64,000 nt of DNA from an uncultured Gammaproteobacteria bacterium (GCA_943788005.1 CALSOP010000002.1:124001-188000), one strand, 5' to 3'. Counted from the first letter of the stretch, positions 17,157 to 27,113 are shown. Numbers and translations are program-made. Notes: a model not told the origin generated them from the letters alone.

Positions 17157-18850
17157 ACTAAGTGTTCGTTTGTTATCTATTGCAGCCATGTTGTTTATCC
17201 CTTGCAATATTGTTTGCTGCCGACGCAATACAGGGTGAGGTGACACAACAGCCCGTCAACGTAACCGCTATTACGATGTTTCTCCTGATTTGTGTAACAG
17301 GCACACTGGGGATAACCTATTGGGCGGCAAGGCGCACGAAAAGCACCAAGGATTTCTATGCTGCTGGTGGCTACGATCACCGGTCTGCAAAATGGCCTCG
17401 CTATTGCGGGTGACTATATGTCTGCCGCGTCCTTTCTCGGTATTTCCGGATTGGTTTTTGCGAGTGGTTTTGATGGGCTGATCTATTCCATCGGTTTTTT
17501 AGTCGGCTGGCCGATTATCCTCTATTCCTGCTAGCGGAACGTTTAAGGAACCTTGGGAAGTATACCTTTGCTGATGCGGTGAGTTATCGTTTACAGCAAC
17601 CGTTGCCCATCCGTAGCTTGGCCGCCTCTGGAACGCTTATCGGTGGTCTTGCTGTACCTGACTCGCGCAATTGGTCGGTGCTGGCAAGCTCATACAAATA
17701 TTATTTGGCCTCGAATATCATCTCGCCGTTGTGATCGTCGGCATACTGATGGTTTTGTACGTCACCTTCGGCGGCATGCTGGCGACAACTTGGGTGCAGA
17801 TAATTAAGGCCGTACTTATTGTTGTGTGGTGCAACTTTCATGGCCATTGCCGTCATGTATCACATGGATTTTTCCTTTGAGACTTTGTTTGTCAGACTGC
17901 CGTCGAAGTACACAGTAGCGGGATTAACTATCATGTCCCCCGGTGGGCTGGTGTCTGACCCTGTATCTGCTATCTCACTTGGGCTTGCCCTCATGTTTGG
18001 TACTGCTGGTTTGCCGCATATCTTGATGCGATTCTTTACCGTGCCTGATGCACAAGAGGCGAGGAAGTCGGTTGTCTACGCGACGGGATTTATTGGCTAC
18101 TTCTTATATTCTGACTTTCATTATTGGTTTCGGCGCGATCGTCTTTTTAGTAAACAACCCGGAGTTTCTTAGACCCTGCAGACGGGTGGGATTCTGGGTG
18201 GTAACAATATGGCGGCAATTCATTTGTCTAAATGCCGTCGGGGGCGAGGTCTTTTTGGGATTTATCTCTGCCGTCGCCTTCGCCACTATTCTGGCGGTTG
18301 TTTCTGGTTTGACATTAGTCTGGCGCCTCAGCTATTTCACATGATTTGTATGCCAGCGTGTTACGCACATGGTGAAGTGCTTGAAGGGTGAGGAGATCCG
18401 TAGTGTCCCGAATTGCGACAGTTGGCTTGGGTGTTGCCGCAATCTTTCTTGGCATCCTGTTCGAACAGCAGAATGTTGCCTATATGGTTGGGCTTAGCCT
18501 TTGCCATTGCCGCGAGTGTTAATTTCCCCGTCTTGTTCTTATCTATGTATCTGGCAAAGGCTGACAACGCAGAGGCGCCTTTATATGGCGGTGCAGTTTC
18601 GGTTTGCTCACTGCTGTGTCGTGCATGATCCTGGGGCCAACAATCTGGGTCGATATCCTGGGCAACGCGGAAGCAATTTTTCCTTATAAACATCCTGCGC
18701 TGTTTTCTATGAGTGCTGCTTTCATAGCGATCTATATTATTTCGAAACTCGATAATTCCGCGTCAGCACGCGAAGAAGCATCTAGCTTTTGAAGACCAAT
18801 ATGTACGTTCTCAAACGGGGTTGGGCTCTGAGGGTAGTGTTCAGCACTAG
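17150..18850 (+). pseudogene. actP: Cation/acetate symporter ActP, multiply frameshifted
   Basis: Homology runs the full length of an SSS-family acetate permease but hops frame many times: near 17200, 17370, 17520, 17660, 17830, 18105, 18170, 18310 to 18420, 18620 and 18790. Recognisable blocks in order are [102 protein letters not shown] and QYVRSQTGLGSEGS. Residues between indels are well conserved, which suggests recent loss or consensus errors rather than old decay. As written it cannot give a full symporter. Confidence 0.85.
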
Positions 18851-18859
18851 CACATTAGA

Positions 18860-19411
18860 ATGAAGCGGTGTCAATGGTGTGAAGGTGATTCGCTTTATAT
18901 CAAATACCACGATAAGGAGTGGGGTGTGCCAGTCCACTCTGACAGGAAAGTTATTTGAGTTTCTTGTACTGGAAGGTGCGCAGGCAGGCTTGAGCTGGAT
19001 CACGGTGCTTAAGAAACGTTCAGGCCTATCGTGCTGCCTTTGATAAGTTTGATTTCAATATAATTGCTACCTATCAAGAATCCAAAATACAGTCCTTATT
19101 GAGTAATCCCGGTATTATCAGAAATAAACTAAAGGTTAGGGCTGCTGTTAAAAATGCTCATGCATTTTTAAAAGTGCGTCAAGAATTTGGCACTTTTAAT
19201 AAATATATATGGCAGTTCACTGAACACAAGACAATTCAGAATTCATGGTCATCTTTAGAAGACATTCCTGCCAATACTGAAAGCTTCTGATCGCATGTCA
19301 AAAGATTTAAAAAGTCGAGGGTTCACCTTTGTCGGCTCAACTATCTGTTATGCTTTCATGCAGGCGACAGGTATGGTCAATGACCACACTATTGGATTGC
19401 CACCGACATAA
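18860..19411 (+). pseudogene. tag: DNA-3-methyladenine glycosylase I, frameshifted
   Basis: The pieces spell a Tag protein: MKRCQWCEGDSLYIKYHDKE, then EWGVPVHSD, FEFLVLEGAQAGLSWITVL (catalytic segment with the 3-methyladenine pocket Glu), YRAAFDKFD, NPGIIRNKLKVRAAVKNA, and GFTFVGSTICYAFMQATGMVNDH, which includes the zinc-ligand His. Frame changes occur near 18950, 19015 and 19285. Length without indels fits the family (about 185 residues). It belongs to the same damaged block as actP. Confidence 0.85.
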
Positions 19412-19430
19412 CGAGCTGAGAGGCTAGAGA

Positions 19431-20385
19431 ATGTTTATTCGACCTAAGGATTATATTGGCGTCGATGACAAGCTGTTTTTTGCCGTTGTCAGTGAATGCC
19501 AGGAAGAAGGTCGCGCCTTGACCTGGTTACGCTATATTAAAGATGGGTATGGCATGCATAAGATTGATACGGTAGCAGGCCAGAAAGCTGAGTCAGTGAA
19601 TTCACGCCCGGAATTCCTGTTCTCACAGCCAGTATGCTGATAGCTGATTTACATGGTATTCCGCTGGAATCTATCAGCCGTGTTTACCGTCCCGATCAAA
19701 CTGTGGTTCGGCTTCTGCGCATGACAGAGCCCCGATTACAAACAACGAGATGCTATTAAAATACTCAAGCTTTTACTTGATGCAGGAATTCAAGAACAGT
19801 ATTTGGGCATTACGGGTTCACTGATGTTAGAGACGCATAATGAGAACTCTGATGTCGACATAGTAATCTATGGTCGTGAACTATTTTTTAAGAGCAAGAC
19901 AACGTATAAAAGTCTTTACCTTGAGTCAGGCCATACTTCGGTCCATTAGAGTGATTCCTCTGTGGCAGGATGCTTATCAACGACGAGATTGCTGCATTAA
20001 GTTTTGAAGAATATACTGCTCTCATGAGATTAAGAAAATTTAATAAATGCGTCTCTGGTACTAGCAAGGTTGATTTCAGTATGGTTCCTGAAGTTTATGA
20101 ACGGTTTCAGGAAAATGGGCCTTTTAAAAAACACGGGACAGGATAAAATCGCAGCCATAGTGACTGATGACACCTATGCTTTTGATTTCCCAGCACGTTA
20201 TTTTACCGACCATAAAACTATCAGCGAGGTGGTTTCCTATACGGCTACCTACGTTGGCCAGGCTCGAAATGGTGAAAATGATTGAAGCGTCTGGATTTAT
20301 AGAGCAGGGTGGTGATGGAAAGAAGAGATTATTAGTCGGCACGAGTAGAGAAGCTAATAATGAATATATTCGAGTTTTTACTTAA
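19431..20385 (+). pseudogene. Predicted nucleotidyltransferase-like protein, frameshifted
   Basis: MFIRPKDYIGVDDKLFFAVV opens the gene; later segments in other frames are TASMLIADLHGIPLESISRVY, a Pol-beta-type nucleotidyltransferase core GITGSLMLETHNENSDVDIVIYG (GS and DxD), and GQDKIAAIVTDDTYAFDFPARY to the end. Frame changes lie near 19605, 19735, 19940, 20070 and 20270. Intact length would be about 315 residues. I do not recognise a specific function beyond the nucleotidyltransferase core. Confidence 0.6.
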
Positions 20386-20509
20386 CTAGCAATAGACATT
20401 AAAAATGTCCCTGCCATATGAGCAGGTGTACCCCGTCAGCACCATGTGGACCAACTAGCCTGATTGTCTAAGAGATAGTTTTAGTTCATCGTTAACCCAA
20501 GAGGAAACG

Positions 20510-20872
20510 ATGATGACAAGTAAAAGAAGTGTAGAACATACTGTGCGCGATATTCGTCGACGCACCCGTAAAAAATATTCAGCAGAAGAAAAAATTCGTA
20601 TCGTACTTGAAGGCTTACGTGGCGAAGAAAGCATCGCTGAGCTATGTCGCAAGGAAGGACTAAACCCAAATGTTTACTACCGTTGGTCGAAAGACTTTCT
20701 GGAGGCAGGTAAGAAACGTTTATCAGGCGATATCGTACGTGAAGCGACCTCAGATGAAGTCAAAGAACTGCGTGCTGAAACATCTGCGCTGAAAGAAACC
20801 TTAGGCGAAGTAGTCATGGAGAATCGGCTGCTTAAAAAAAGCGTGCTCGGGGATGGGGAGGACGATATATGA
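20510..20872 (+). CDS. IS3-family transposase OrfA, copy 2
   Basis: Identical 120-residue product to the orfA of copy 1: transposase_8 helix-turn-helix and a C-terminal leucine-rich coiled coil, ending in the ATGA overlap with orfB. Confidence 0.95.
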   Translation: MMTSKRSVEHTVRDIRRRTRKKYSAEEKIRIVLEGLRGEESIAELCRKEGLNPNVYYRWSKDFLEAGKKRLSGDIVREATSDEVKELRAETSALKETLGEVVMENRLLKKSVLGDGEDDI

Positions 20873-21867
20873 GGTACTTAGCATCGGATAAAGTCGAGAT
20901 TATTCAACTGGTACAGAACTCAGATCTGTCGGTTCGACAAACGCTGACTCGGCTGGACATTCATAAGTCCACTTTTTACAACTGGCTCAAACGTTATGAA
21001 GAGAATGGCGTTGATGGCTTGGAAGACAAGAAGCCGATTCCCCATGCGGTATGGAATAAAATCACCGAAGACCACTGTGAAGCCGTTATTGAGTTAGCCT
21101 TAGAGAAGCCTGATTTGTCTCCACGAGAGTTAGCCGTAAATTACACTGACAACAAGGCTTACTTCGTCTCAGAATCCACGGTGTACAGGCTGCTGAAAGA
21201 ACAAGACTTAATTACCAGTCCGGCCTATATCCTGATGGAGGCCAGTGATAAGTTTCAACAGCCCACTACGCGCGTGAATGAGATGTGGCAAACGGATTTT
21301 ACCTATTTCAAGATTATCGGTTGGGGTTGGTATTACTTATCCACGGTATTAGATGATTACTCACGTTACATTATTGCCTGGCGTTTATGTACGGGCATGA
21401 GTAGCCGTGATGTCTCTGATACGCTGGATGACGCCTTACGCTTTACGGGACTTGATACAGTAAAGGTAAATCATAAACCGCGTTTACTCAGTGACAATGG
21501 CCCGTGTTATATCTCCGGTGAATTAGCCGATTACCTTGAAGAAAACGGTATGACGCACACTCGAGGTCGACCTTATCATCCACAAACACAAGGCAAGATA
21601 GAGCGCTGGCATCGTTCAATGAAGAATCAGATATTACTTCACCACTATTATTTCCCCGGGGAACTGGAGGAACAGTTGCAGCGTTTTGTGAGTTATTACA
21701 ACCATGAGCGTTATCATGAATCACTTGATAACCTGACACCGGCTGATGTCTTTTATGGGCGTGGCGAAGAAATACTAAGTCAACGAGAGCTAATCAAACA
21801 AAACACGTTAGCGATGAGACGACAAATGCATTACGATAAACAACAAGTGAAGCACATAACCTATTGA
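20869..21867 (+). CDS. IS3-family transposase OrfB, copy 2
   Basis: Identical 332-residue DDE integrase to that of copy 1, with all three acidic residues (WQTDFTYF, LLSDNGPCY, GKIERWH) intact. The element should be mobile. Confidence 0.95.
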   Translation: MRYLASDKVEIIQLVQNSDLSVRQTLTRLDIHKSTFYNWLKRYEENGVDGLEDKKPIPHAVWNKITEDHCEAVIELALEKPDLSPRELAVNYTDNKAYFVSESTVYRLLKEQDLITSPAYILMEASDKFQQPTTRVNEMWQTDFTYFKIIGWGWYYLSTVLDDYSRYIIAWRLCTGMSSRDVSDTLDDALRFTGLDTVKVNHKPRLLSDNGPCYISGELADYLEENGMTHTRGRPYHPQTQGKIERWHRSMKNQILLHHYYFPGELEEQLQRFVSYYNHERYHESLDNLTPADVFYGRGEEILSQRELIKQNTLAMRRQMHYDKQQVKHITY

Positions 21868-21927
21868 TGAACTAATGTGTCTCTTAAATCAAACCGCTAC
21901 CTGTCCAAAAGGTTTTGACGACGTACA

Positions 21928-22019
21928 TTCCATGAATGAATTTCTGACCAGCCTTTATGTTCAGTACTTATTGATGTCCCGGTAACACCTTCTATCTTCA
22001 TGCTCATCTGAAGATCCAT
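21928..22019 (-). pseudogene. Hcp family (type VI secretion) protein, 5' fragment cut by IS
   Basis: From ATG 22019 the minus strand reads 30 codons, MDLQMSMKIEGVTGTS then STEHKGWSEIHSW, matching the N terminus of the Hcp tube protein (family about 160 residues). A GGAGAG ribosome site precedes it. The reading frame runs straight into the end of IS copy 2. The rest of hcp is not in the window, and no other type VI gene is seen. Confidence 0.7.
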
Positions 22020-22251
22020 AGTTCTCTCCAATTATTAAATAGTTAATTAAAATGATTTCTGGAGAAGTCATACAAGCTGCATAGTGATTTCAACGTAAAT
22101 CGTTACTGTTTATCAAATACTAATTACATTAGGTAAAAAGCAAAGACAATACTTACACTTTTCTTGCTTATGCAAGAGAGAGAACTCTATAAGTAGAACA
22201 GATTATTTTTCACAAAACGTCGTTCAACTATCGGCTGGCTCACAGTCAAAA

Positions 22252-22377
22252 TTATTTATCTGATGCGATAAAGGGTGAGCTAGTATCTTTCTTAGCTTTT
22301 TTTACAGCGCGTTTTTCTTTCAATGAGAGTGCAGGTTTCTTCACGGCTTCTTTTCTGCTATTCCGTTCTTTAGACAT
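22252..22377 (-). CDS. Small lysine-rich protein (41 residues)
   Basis: MSKERNSRKEAVKKPALSLK, then EKRAVKKAKKDTSS and a short tail. It resembles a widespread group of small, very basic proteins in gammaproteobacteria with the pattern KERxxRKExKKKPAxTxKEKxAxKxAKK, whose function is unknown. A TGGAG ribosome site lies 7 bp before the ATG. Codon-level similarity to that group and the ribosome site are the reasons to call it a gene. Confidence 0.6.
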   Translation of the reverse strand: MSKERNSRKEAVKKPALSLKEKRAVKKAKKDTSSPFIASDK

Positions 22378-22915
22378 GGTTGTTCTCCAGATGGTGGGAA
22401 GCATGCAGCGATCTGCACAACAGTCCTATCACTCTACTCCAAACCTTAAAGAATGTATTGATTAATAGAAGAACTGAAATGGTTAAAATTGAATCATGTA
22501 TGTAGTAACCAGCCACTTTTAACTGCAGGTTTACTAAATTTTTATTTAGAAGCTTCAGTATCACTGGTTAACAGATTATTGCTGATCTCTAAAACTATTT
22601 AATTTTTTAGTTTATAAAATGTTCTATAAATTAGAATTTTATAGCTAAATTCAAGAGTTTGAACCCATTACAACAGTTTTTCTTATCAAGCAGCTTTCGA
22701 CCTGAATTGAAAAAACAATCAATTACTTTTAGACAATCACTAAATAGTGACAGCTAAAGTCTGGTATTCATGTCATAATGGTTGGCTCGACCCAAAGCAG
22801 CAGCTTTAAAAAAACCGACATTTCAGTCGGATATTCTGTTTCAGTGTTTGTTAAGTTCTCGTTCCTTAAAGACATTCTTTCCGTCGTCAAAATTCTCATC
22901 AACAGAGGGATCACT
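22378..22915 (+). other. Intergenic, AT-rich, no gene recognised
   Basis: 538 bp between the small basic gene and the CDP-alcohol transferase. I see no convincing coding, RNA or repeat signal. The in-frame ATG at 22778 would add 46 residues to the downstream gene, but these do not resemble the family. Confidence 0.4.
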
Positions 22916-23569
22916 ATGTCGACAGTTAATGCAGTATCGAAAGAGTTACAACCTACCATTCTTTCCTATATAAATGATCTTCCCAACTTGTGTTCTCTTG
23001 CAGGCTTGGCCTGCACAATATCGGCTATTTACTTTAGTATTCTGGGAGTTTATTGCGCAGCAATGATTGGCATGATCTGGGCCGTTGCTTTTGACTGGGC
23101 AGATGGACTTATTGCGCGAAGGATGAAAGGGCGAACGGGTAATGACCAAACTTTTGGTGGCCAACTTGATGTGTTAATAGACATTGTGAGCTATGGCGTC
23201 ACTCCAGCAATTCTTATACTAAGCTATGCAAAGTTCGAACCTGTATTTCTGCCAATCGCATTTATAATGCTCGCAGCTAGTGCAATACGCTTGAGTTACT
23301 TCAGTACATTCGGCCTTTCTGGTAGTTCTAAATACACAGGACTTGCTCTAGATAACAACAATATAATTCTCGTTTTCATATTTATCTTTGAAAGCATTTT
23401 TAGTGCGGGAATCTTTTCTGTCATTCTTTATGTCAGCGGACTTAGTCTCGCTGCCCTGAATGTTTCCCAAATCAAAACACCAAAACTTTCTGGAAACCCA
23501 GTCAATGTTTATCTTCTTGCAATTTATACTCTTGGAATGACCGGCATCTATGGCTGGAAACTTTTATAA
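22916..23569 (+). CDS. CDP-alcohol phosphatidyltransferase family membrane enzyme
   Basis: 217 residues from ATG 22916, chosen because an AGAGGG site precedes it and the family domain starts soon after (LPNLCSLAGLACTISAIYF). The catalytic motif is DWADGLIARR followed, after a longer than usual spacer, by GGQLDVLIDIV, keeping the metal-binding aspartates. About six transmembrane helices. The enzyme swaps CMP for an alcohol on a CDP-linked donor in phospholipid synthesis. The next gene makes a CDP-activated alcohol, so the pair may act together. Could be a PssA-like or choline/ethanolamine-type transferase. Confidence 0.78.
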   Translation: MSTVNAVSKELQPTILSYINDLPNLCSLAGLACTISAIYFSILGVYCAAMIGMIWAVAFDWADGLIARRMKGRTGNDQTFGGQLDVLIDIVSYGVTPAILILSYAKFEPVFLPIAFIMLAASAIRLSYFSTFGLSGSSKYTGLALDNNNIILVFIFIFESIFSAGIFSVILYVSGLSLAALNVSQIKTPKLSGNPVNVYLLAIYTLGMTGIYGWKLL

Positions 23570-23633
23570 TAAGTAACGAGATTGAAAAAAGATAATCACG
23601 AAAATCAATTTAACAAAGGAGTTAAATAGCATA

Positions 23634-24080
23634 ATGGTAGTATATACCGTCGGTACATTTGATATGTTGCATGTAGGTCACCTTGCTTTGCTAGAGCGTT
23701 GTAGATCATTAGGTGCCGTTGTGGCAGTGGGTGTCGCATCCGATAGCGTAGTGAAGTCCTATAAATTCAATGTACCAGTAATTCCTCTCGAACAACGAGT
23801 GGAAATGCTAAAGGCACTACGTTGCGTTGATATTGTTCGTCCTTATCATGAGCTTGAATATGTTTCTGCTTGCATAGATTTAGATGTCGATATTTTCGTG
23901 ATAGGAGAAGATTGGGGCGACAAACCCCATAATATAGATGTGGAGTTTTATTTAAAAAAGGAAGGGAAAAAGATTGTTCAAGTTGATTATAACTCTCGAA
24001 CTTCATCCACTAGAATAAAACAGGATGTTAAAGCTCAACCGCATAGAAGCACTCATCTAGAACAACTTATTGTGCATTAG
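23634..24080 (+). CDS. Cytidylyltransferase (TagD/CTP:phosphoalcohol type)
   Basis: 148 residues. Nucleotidyltransferase fold with TVGTFDMLHVGHLALLERC (HxGH at about residues 15-18), the conserved R-V-E-M-L helix, GEDWGDKP and a C-terminal RTSSTRIK version of the ISTT motif. Enzymes of this size activate glycerol-3-phosphate, phosphocholine or phosphoethanolamine with CTP. It lies 64 bp after a CDP-alcohol transferase with an AAAGGAG ribosome site, suggesting a two-step route to a polar lipid or surface group. Confidence 0.82.
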   Translation: MVVYTVGTFDMLHVGHLALLERCRSLGAVVAVGVASDSVVKSYKFNVPVIPLEQRVEMLKALRCVDIVRPYHELEYVSACIDLDVDIFVIGEDWGDKPHNIDVEFYLKKEGKKIVQVDYNSRTSSTRIKQDVKAQPHRSTHLEQLIVH

Positions 24081-24130
24081 TCCCCACCATCCTCATTGTA
24101 TTGATTAAAAGTAAACGATAGTTGACACTT

Positions 24131-24658
24131 TCAATTGCTCTCTCTTTCATTCAAGTAGTCCATCAGCACCATATAGGTGAAGCCCCATAACGGCGTATCA
24201 CCCAAGCGTATGTAGGGAAACTCACGCTGATCATATTCAGGGGCTATCACACCGCTGTCGTGATTGAGCGGATCAGTAAGATAGGATAACTCCATCCAAC
24301 ACGCCGAGGCGATCTCAGTCTCGTCTGGAATCAAGTCAAGCCGCTCAGGTATCTCCCACAGAAACGGCGCAACGATAACCGGGTGTTTTTGCAGTCGTCC
24401 AGCTTTTGATATAGGCAAAGCACGATCGTAATGTTCAGGTGCCAAGTGACATCCACATTCTTCCAGGACTTCGCGTTGACAGGTCGCTAATAGATCCATA
24501 TCTGACTCATCTACCTTGCCACCTGGAAAGGCCCATTGACCCGACCATGGGTCAGAGTCATGATTCGCTCTGCGTACCAGCAATATAGATGGCGACTCAC
24601 GCGTGACAACAAGGGCCACCGCCGCACTCGGATGTTCAGTCTTATTCTTCTCATTCAC
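24131..24658 (-). CDS. NUDIX hydrolase
   Basis: 175 residues. The Nudix box reads PGGKVDESDMDLLATCQREV then LEECG; the catalytic REVLEECG is intact, while an early glutamate is replaced by aspartate. SAAVALVVTRESPSILLVRR and WSGQWAFPGGK resemble the CoA/NTP pyrophosphohydrolase branch. Cytoplasmic; substrate unknown. Confidence 0.87.
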   Translation of the reverse strand: MNEKNKTEHPSAAVALVVTRESPSILLVRRANHDSDPWSGQWAFPGGKVDESDMDLLATCQREVLEECGCHLAPEHYDRALPISKAGRLQKHPVIVAPFLWEIPERLDLIPDETEIASACWMELSYLTDPLNHDSGVIAPEYDQREFPYIRLGDTPLWGFTYMVLMDYLNERESN

Positions 24659-24787
24659 AGTAATACTTTATCCAAAACTGACAAGAAAGAGTACTGCAGG
24701 TTAATGCTGTACTAGCAACAATGAAATCTTTTGAGAACCAAAGATGAGAAACGTGAGAACGGAGCCGTGTCTTTGTGATTACCTTAG

Positions 24788-25114
24788 TTATCTCGGTTCA
24801 GGATTAAAAGAGCGCATGAGTCGATACCAACCGTAGCTCATAGCTAGTGCAAGGGGTAAGACAAGAACAACCGCAAACAATCCCTTCTCACCACCCTGAT
24901 AACCACTCTGAGCATTAGCATGAATTTCAAACATCTCAGGATATACAATCTCAAATAACCAAAGATTAGCTACTATGCCAAAGATAAAGACAGGTACAGC
25001 TAATAAACAGAAATTTGCTTTGAAAAAGAGTGGCATTCCAATGTTTCGCCACAGGATCACTGTGACAATAATATAAATGCAAAATCCTAATCCATATAAG
25101 ACATCATAATTCAT
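24788..25114 (-). CDS. Small membrane protein, unknown function
   Basis: 108 residues with three hydrophobic helices (roughly 5-22, 31-54 and 78-97). No family recognised. It stands alone between the NUDIX gene and the SnoaL-like gene on the same strand, with gaps over 100 bp on both sides. Confidence 0.5.
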   Translation of the reverse strand: MNYDVLYGLGFCIYIIVTVILWRNIGMPLFFKANFCLLAVPVFIFGIVANLWLFEIVYPEMFEIHANAQSGYQGGEKGLFAVVLVLPLALAMSYGWYRLMRSFNPEPR

Positions 25115-25236
25115 ATATTAACCAACCCTATATTAAAATTAGATTCTCATCATATCGACTTGAGACTGAAAATCTTTAAGTTATTGCTCGCTAGGGTCAT
25201 CAAGGATTATAGCTCCATATTTTTGATGAATTTTTC

Positions 25237-25620
25237 CTAATACATAGTATTACTATTTTTTGATTCAGTTGGTACTTCCTGAATCGAATCCCAATGCTCA
25301 ACAATCTTTCCGACTTCATCAAAACGAAAAAAATCCATCGTCACATACTGTTCGTTATCAGGCCATGTTTGGTGAGTATGGAGCGCGACAAGATCGCCCT
25401 CCGCAACTGCGCGTATAAACTCGATACTTTTGCCGGAGTAATCTCTCGCCATCTCATCAAAGTAGTCGATAAACGCCTGCTTGCCATCGGCAACCAATGG
25501 ATTGTGTTGTATGTATTCAGCACCGACAAAAAGATCAACTGCATTGCATGCGTCGCCCAAATAGGCCATTCGATAAAATTCAATCGCGTTTTGTTTATTT
25601 GATTTCAAGTCGTGTTCCAT
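25237..25620 (-). CDS. SnoaL-like / NTF2-fold protein
   Basis: 127 residues. NAIEFYRMAYLGDACNAVDLFV, YIQHNPLVADGKQAFIDYF and FFRFDEVGKIVEHWDSIQEVP form the SnoaL-like pattern (cone-shaped alpha+beta barrel). Members range from cyclases to proteins of unknown function. It is 15 bp after an SDR gene in the same direction, so likely the last gene of a small operon with LOG and SDR. Confidence 0.8.
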   Translation of the reverse strand: MEHDLKSNKQNAIEFYRMAYLGDACNAVDLFVGAEYIQHNPLVADGKQAFIDYFDEMARDYSGKSIEFIRAVAEGDLVALHTHQTWPDNEQYVTMDFFRFDEVGKIVEHWDSIQEVPTESKNSNTMY

Positions 25621-25635
25621 TACTACTCTCCGGTA

Positions 25636-26382
25636 TTAAATCTGTTCCCTTTCACATAATGCTTGGTTGTAAATTACTGGCATTTTGCCTTTCCATGTAT
25701 CCCATAGTTCTAAATTGATAACTAGATTTGACATAAAGTTTGCGACGTTAATTCGACTGGTTTGTCCAGCATCAAAAATAGGGTTTCTTGTCGGTGAGGG
25801 ATAAATATCATATTCGGTAACATTGTTTTCATCTATAAGACCATCCGGACGGACGACCACCCATTCAATATATTTATGCGTTTGCCCAACATGAAGACGA
25901 AGAAAATCAGCCGCTGCTTCATTATCAACATGTGGCGGCAACAATAAACGCAATAACGATACAATACATCGCTGGGAAAGTGGCAGCTGCTCAGGGATGT
26001 CACGATTACTGTTGCCAGTTGTATTCATAAGAACAATTTTAACTTTCTTATCTGCATTAATAGATTCTATTACTCGTGATATTTTTTCAATCGTTTCAGT
26101 GACTAATAATCTAGGTTTACCGAAAATACCTTTGAAAGTTAAATTATGTCCTAAACAAGAAAACACCGCATCACAGCCTTCGAGATGTAAACCGAGATCA
26201 TACTTTGACATATCAGAAATATTTGCTCTAACTATATGCAAATTTGTCTTTGTATCGACTGTCTGAAGCAAAGTGCTTGTAGTACGTAAAATCGCGACAA
26301 CCTTAATGCCCTGCTGAAGCAATTGTTGTACAAGTAATTTACCAGTGGCTCCACTTGCGCCGACGACTAATACTTTTTTCAT
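25636..26382 (-). CDS. NAD(P)H-binding atypical short-chain dehydrogenase
   Basis: 248 residues. The N terminus VLVVGASGATGKLLVQQLL is the GxxGxxG Rossmann loop of the SDR_a5/NmrA-like group; CDAVFSCLGHN follows near residue 75. The canonical YxxxK is not obvious, which is common in atypical SDRs that act as reductases or sensors. Probably an operon with the upstream LOG gene and the downstream SnoaL gene. Confidence 0.75.
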   Translation of the reverse strand: MKKVLVVGASGATGKLLVQQLLQQGIKVVAILRTTSTLLQTVDTKTNLHIVRANISDMSKYDLGLHLEGCDAVFSCLGHNLTFKGIFGKPRLLVTETIEKISRVIESINADKKVKIVLMNTTGNSNRDIPEQLPLSQRCIVSLLRLLLPPHVDNEAAADFLRLHVGQTHKYIEWVVVRPDGLIDENNVTEYDIYPSPTRNPIFDAGQTSRINVANFMSNLVINLELWDTWKGKMPVIYNQALCEREQI

Positions 26383-26421
26383 ATTGTTCCTGTGATGATT
26401 GAATTGATAGAAATAGATCGG

Positions 26422-26961
26422 TTAATAAGCTTCCATCAACGTTAATAGTTTTTCTGGACTCTGCTCAACCAGCAGCATTTCGCGATGATGACTTTTCACA
26501 AACTGCTCTTCTACTGCATGATCTAGAAATGAACACAACTTATCGTAGTATCCTTCAACGTTTAGCAGTCCGCATGGTTTTGTGTGGAGCCCTAGTTGTG
26601 ACCAGGTAAGCACTTCGAATAATTCTTCCTGTGTACCCAAGCCACCGGGGAGTGCAATAAACCCATCCGACAGATCCATCATCACTTGCTTTCTTTCGTG
26701 CATCGAACCGACGATTTTTAATTCCGTTAAACCGTCGTGAGCGACCTCTTTATCGGCTAACATTTGAGGTATAACACCAATCACTTGACCACCACCAGCT
26801 AAAACCGCATCTGCAATTTCGCCCATAATACCGATTCCGGCACCGCCATAAACCAACCCAATACCTCGCGATGTTAGCGCTTTAGCAAGACCACGCGCTG
26901 CATAACTATACCCAGGTCGTCTTCCTGAACTAGAACCACAATAAACACATACTTTTTTCAT
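26422..26961 (-). CDS. LOG-family nucleotide 5'-monophosphate phosphoribohydrolase
   Basis: 179 residues. VCVYCGSSSGRRPGY at the start and PGGLGTQEELFEVLTW near residue 105 are the LOG signature. The enzymes cleave ribose-5-phosphate from nucleotide monophosphates (cytokinin-type or purine). Typical length. First gene of a probable LOG-SDR-SnoaL operon; about 40 bp separates it from the SDR. Confidence 0.88.
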   Translation of the reverse strand: MKKVCVYCGSSSGRRPGYSYAARGLAKALTSRGIGLVYGGAGIGIMGEIADAVLAGGGQVIGVIPQMLADKEVAHDGLTELKIVGSMHERKQVMMDLSDGFIALPGGLGTQEELFEVLTWSQLGLHTKPCGLLNVEGYYDKLCSFLDHAVEEQFVKSHHREMLLVEQSPEKLLTLMEAY

Positions 26962-27113
26962 AAAGAATTCTTAGAATAATAAATCATCCCTAGAATAACA
27001 TTGCTAATTACCAAACACTGCAGCCGGAATTGAACCTGTAAAGACCCTCCTCCCTATAAAACCTCCTATTTTTTGCATAAATGCCCTAAAAAAAGATAGT
27101 TTTTTCGAGCGGA

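Larger units (their letters stand above)
20427..21927 (+). mobile_element. IS3-family insertion sequence, copy 2 (1501 bp)
   Basis: Same 1501-bp element as at 909-2409, in plus orientation, with left end TGTACCCCGTCA and right end complement TGTACGTCGTCA. Flanking bases are cagg and ttcc, so there is no target duplication. The left flank is 41 bp of intergenic DNA after the nucleotidyltransferase remnant; the right flank is the first 30 codons of an hcp gene pointing into the IS. Confidence 0.95.

Noticed and set aside
22778-22915. Longer N terminus for the CDP-alcohol transferase
   Set aside because: The extra residues do not fit the family and a good ribosome site precedes ATG 22916.
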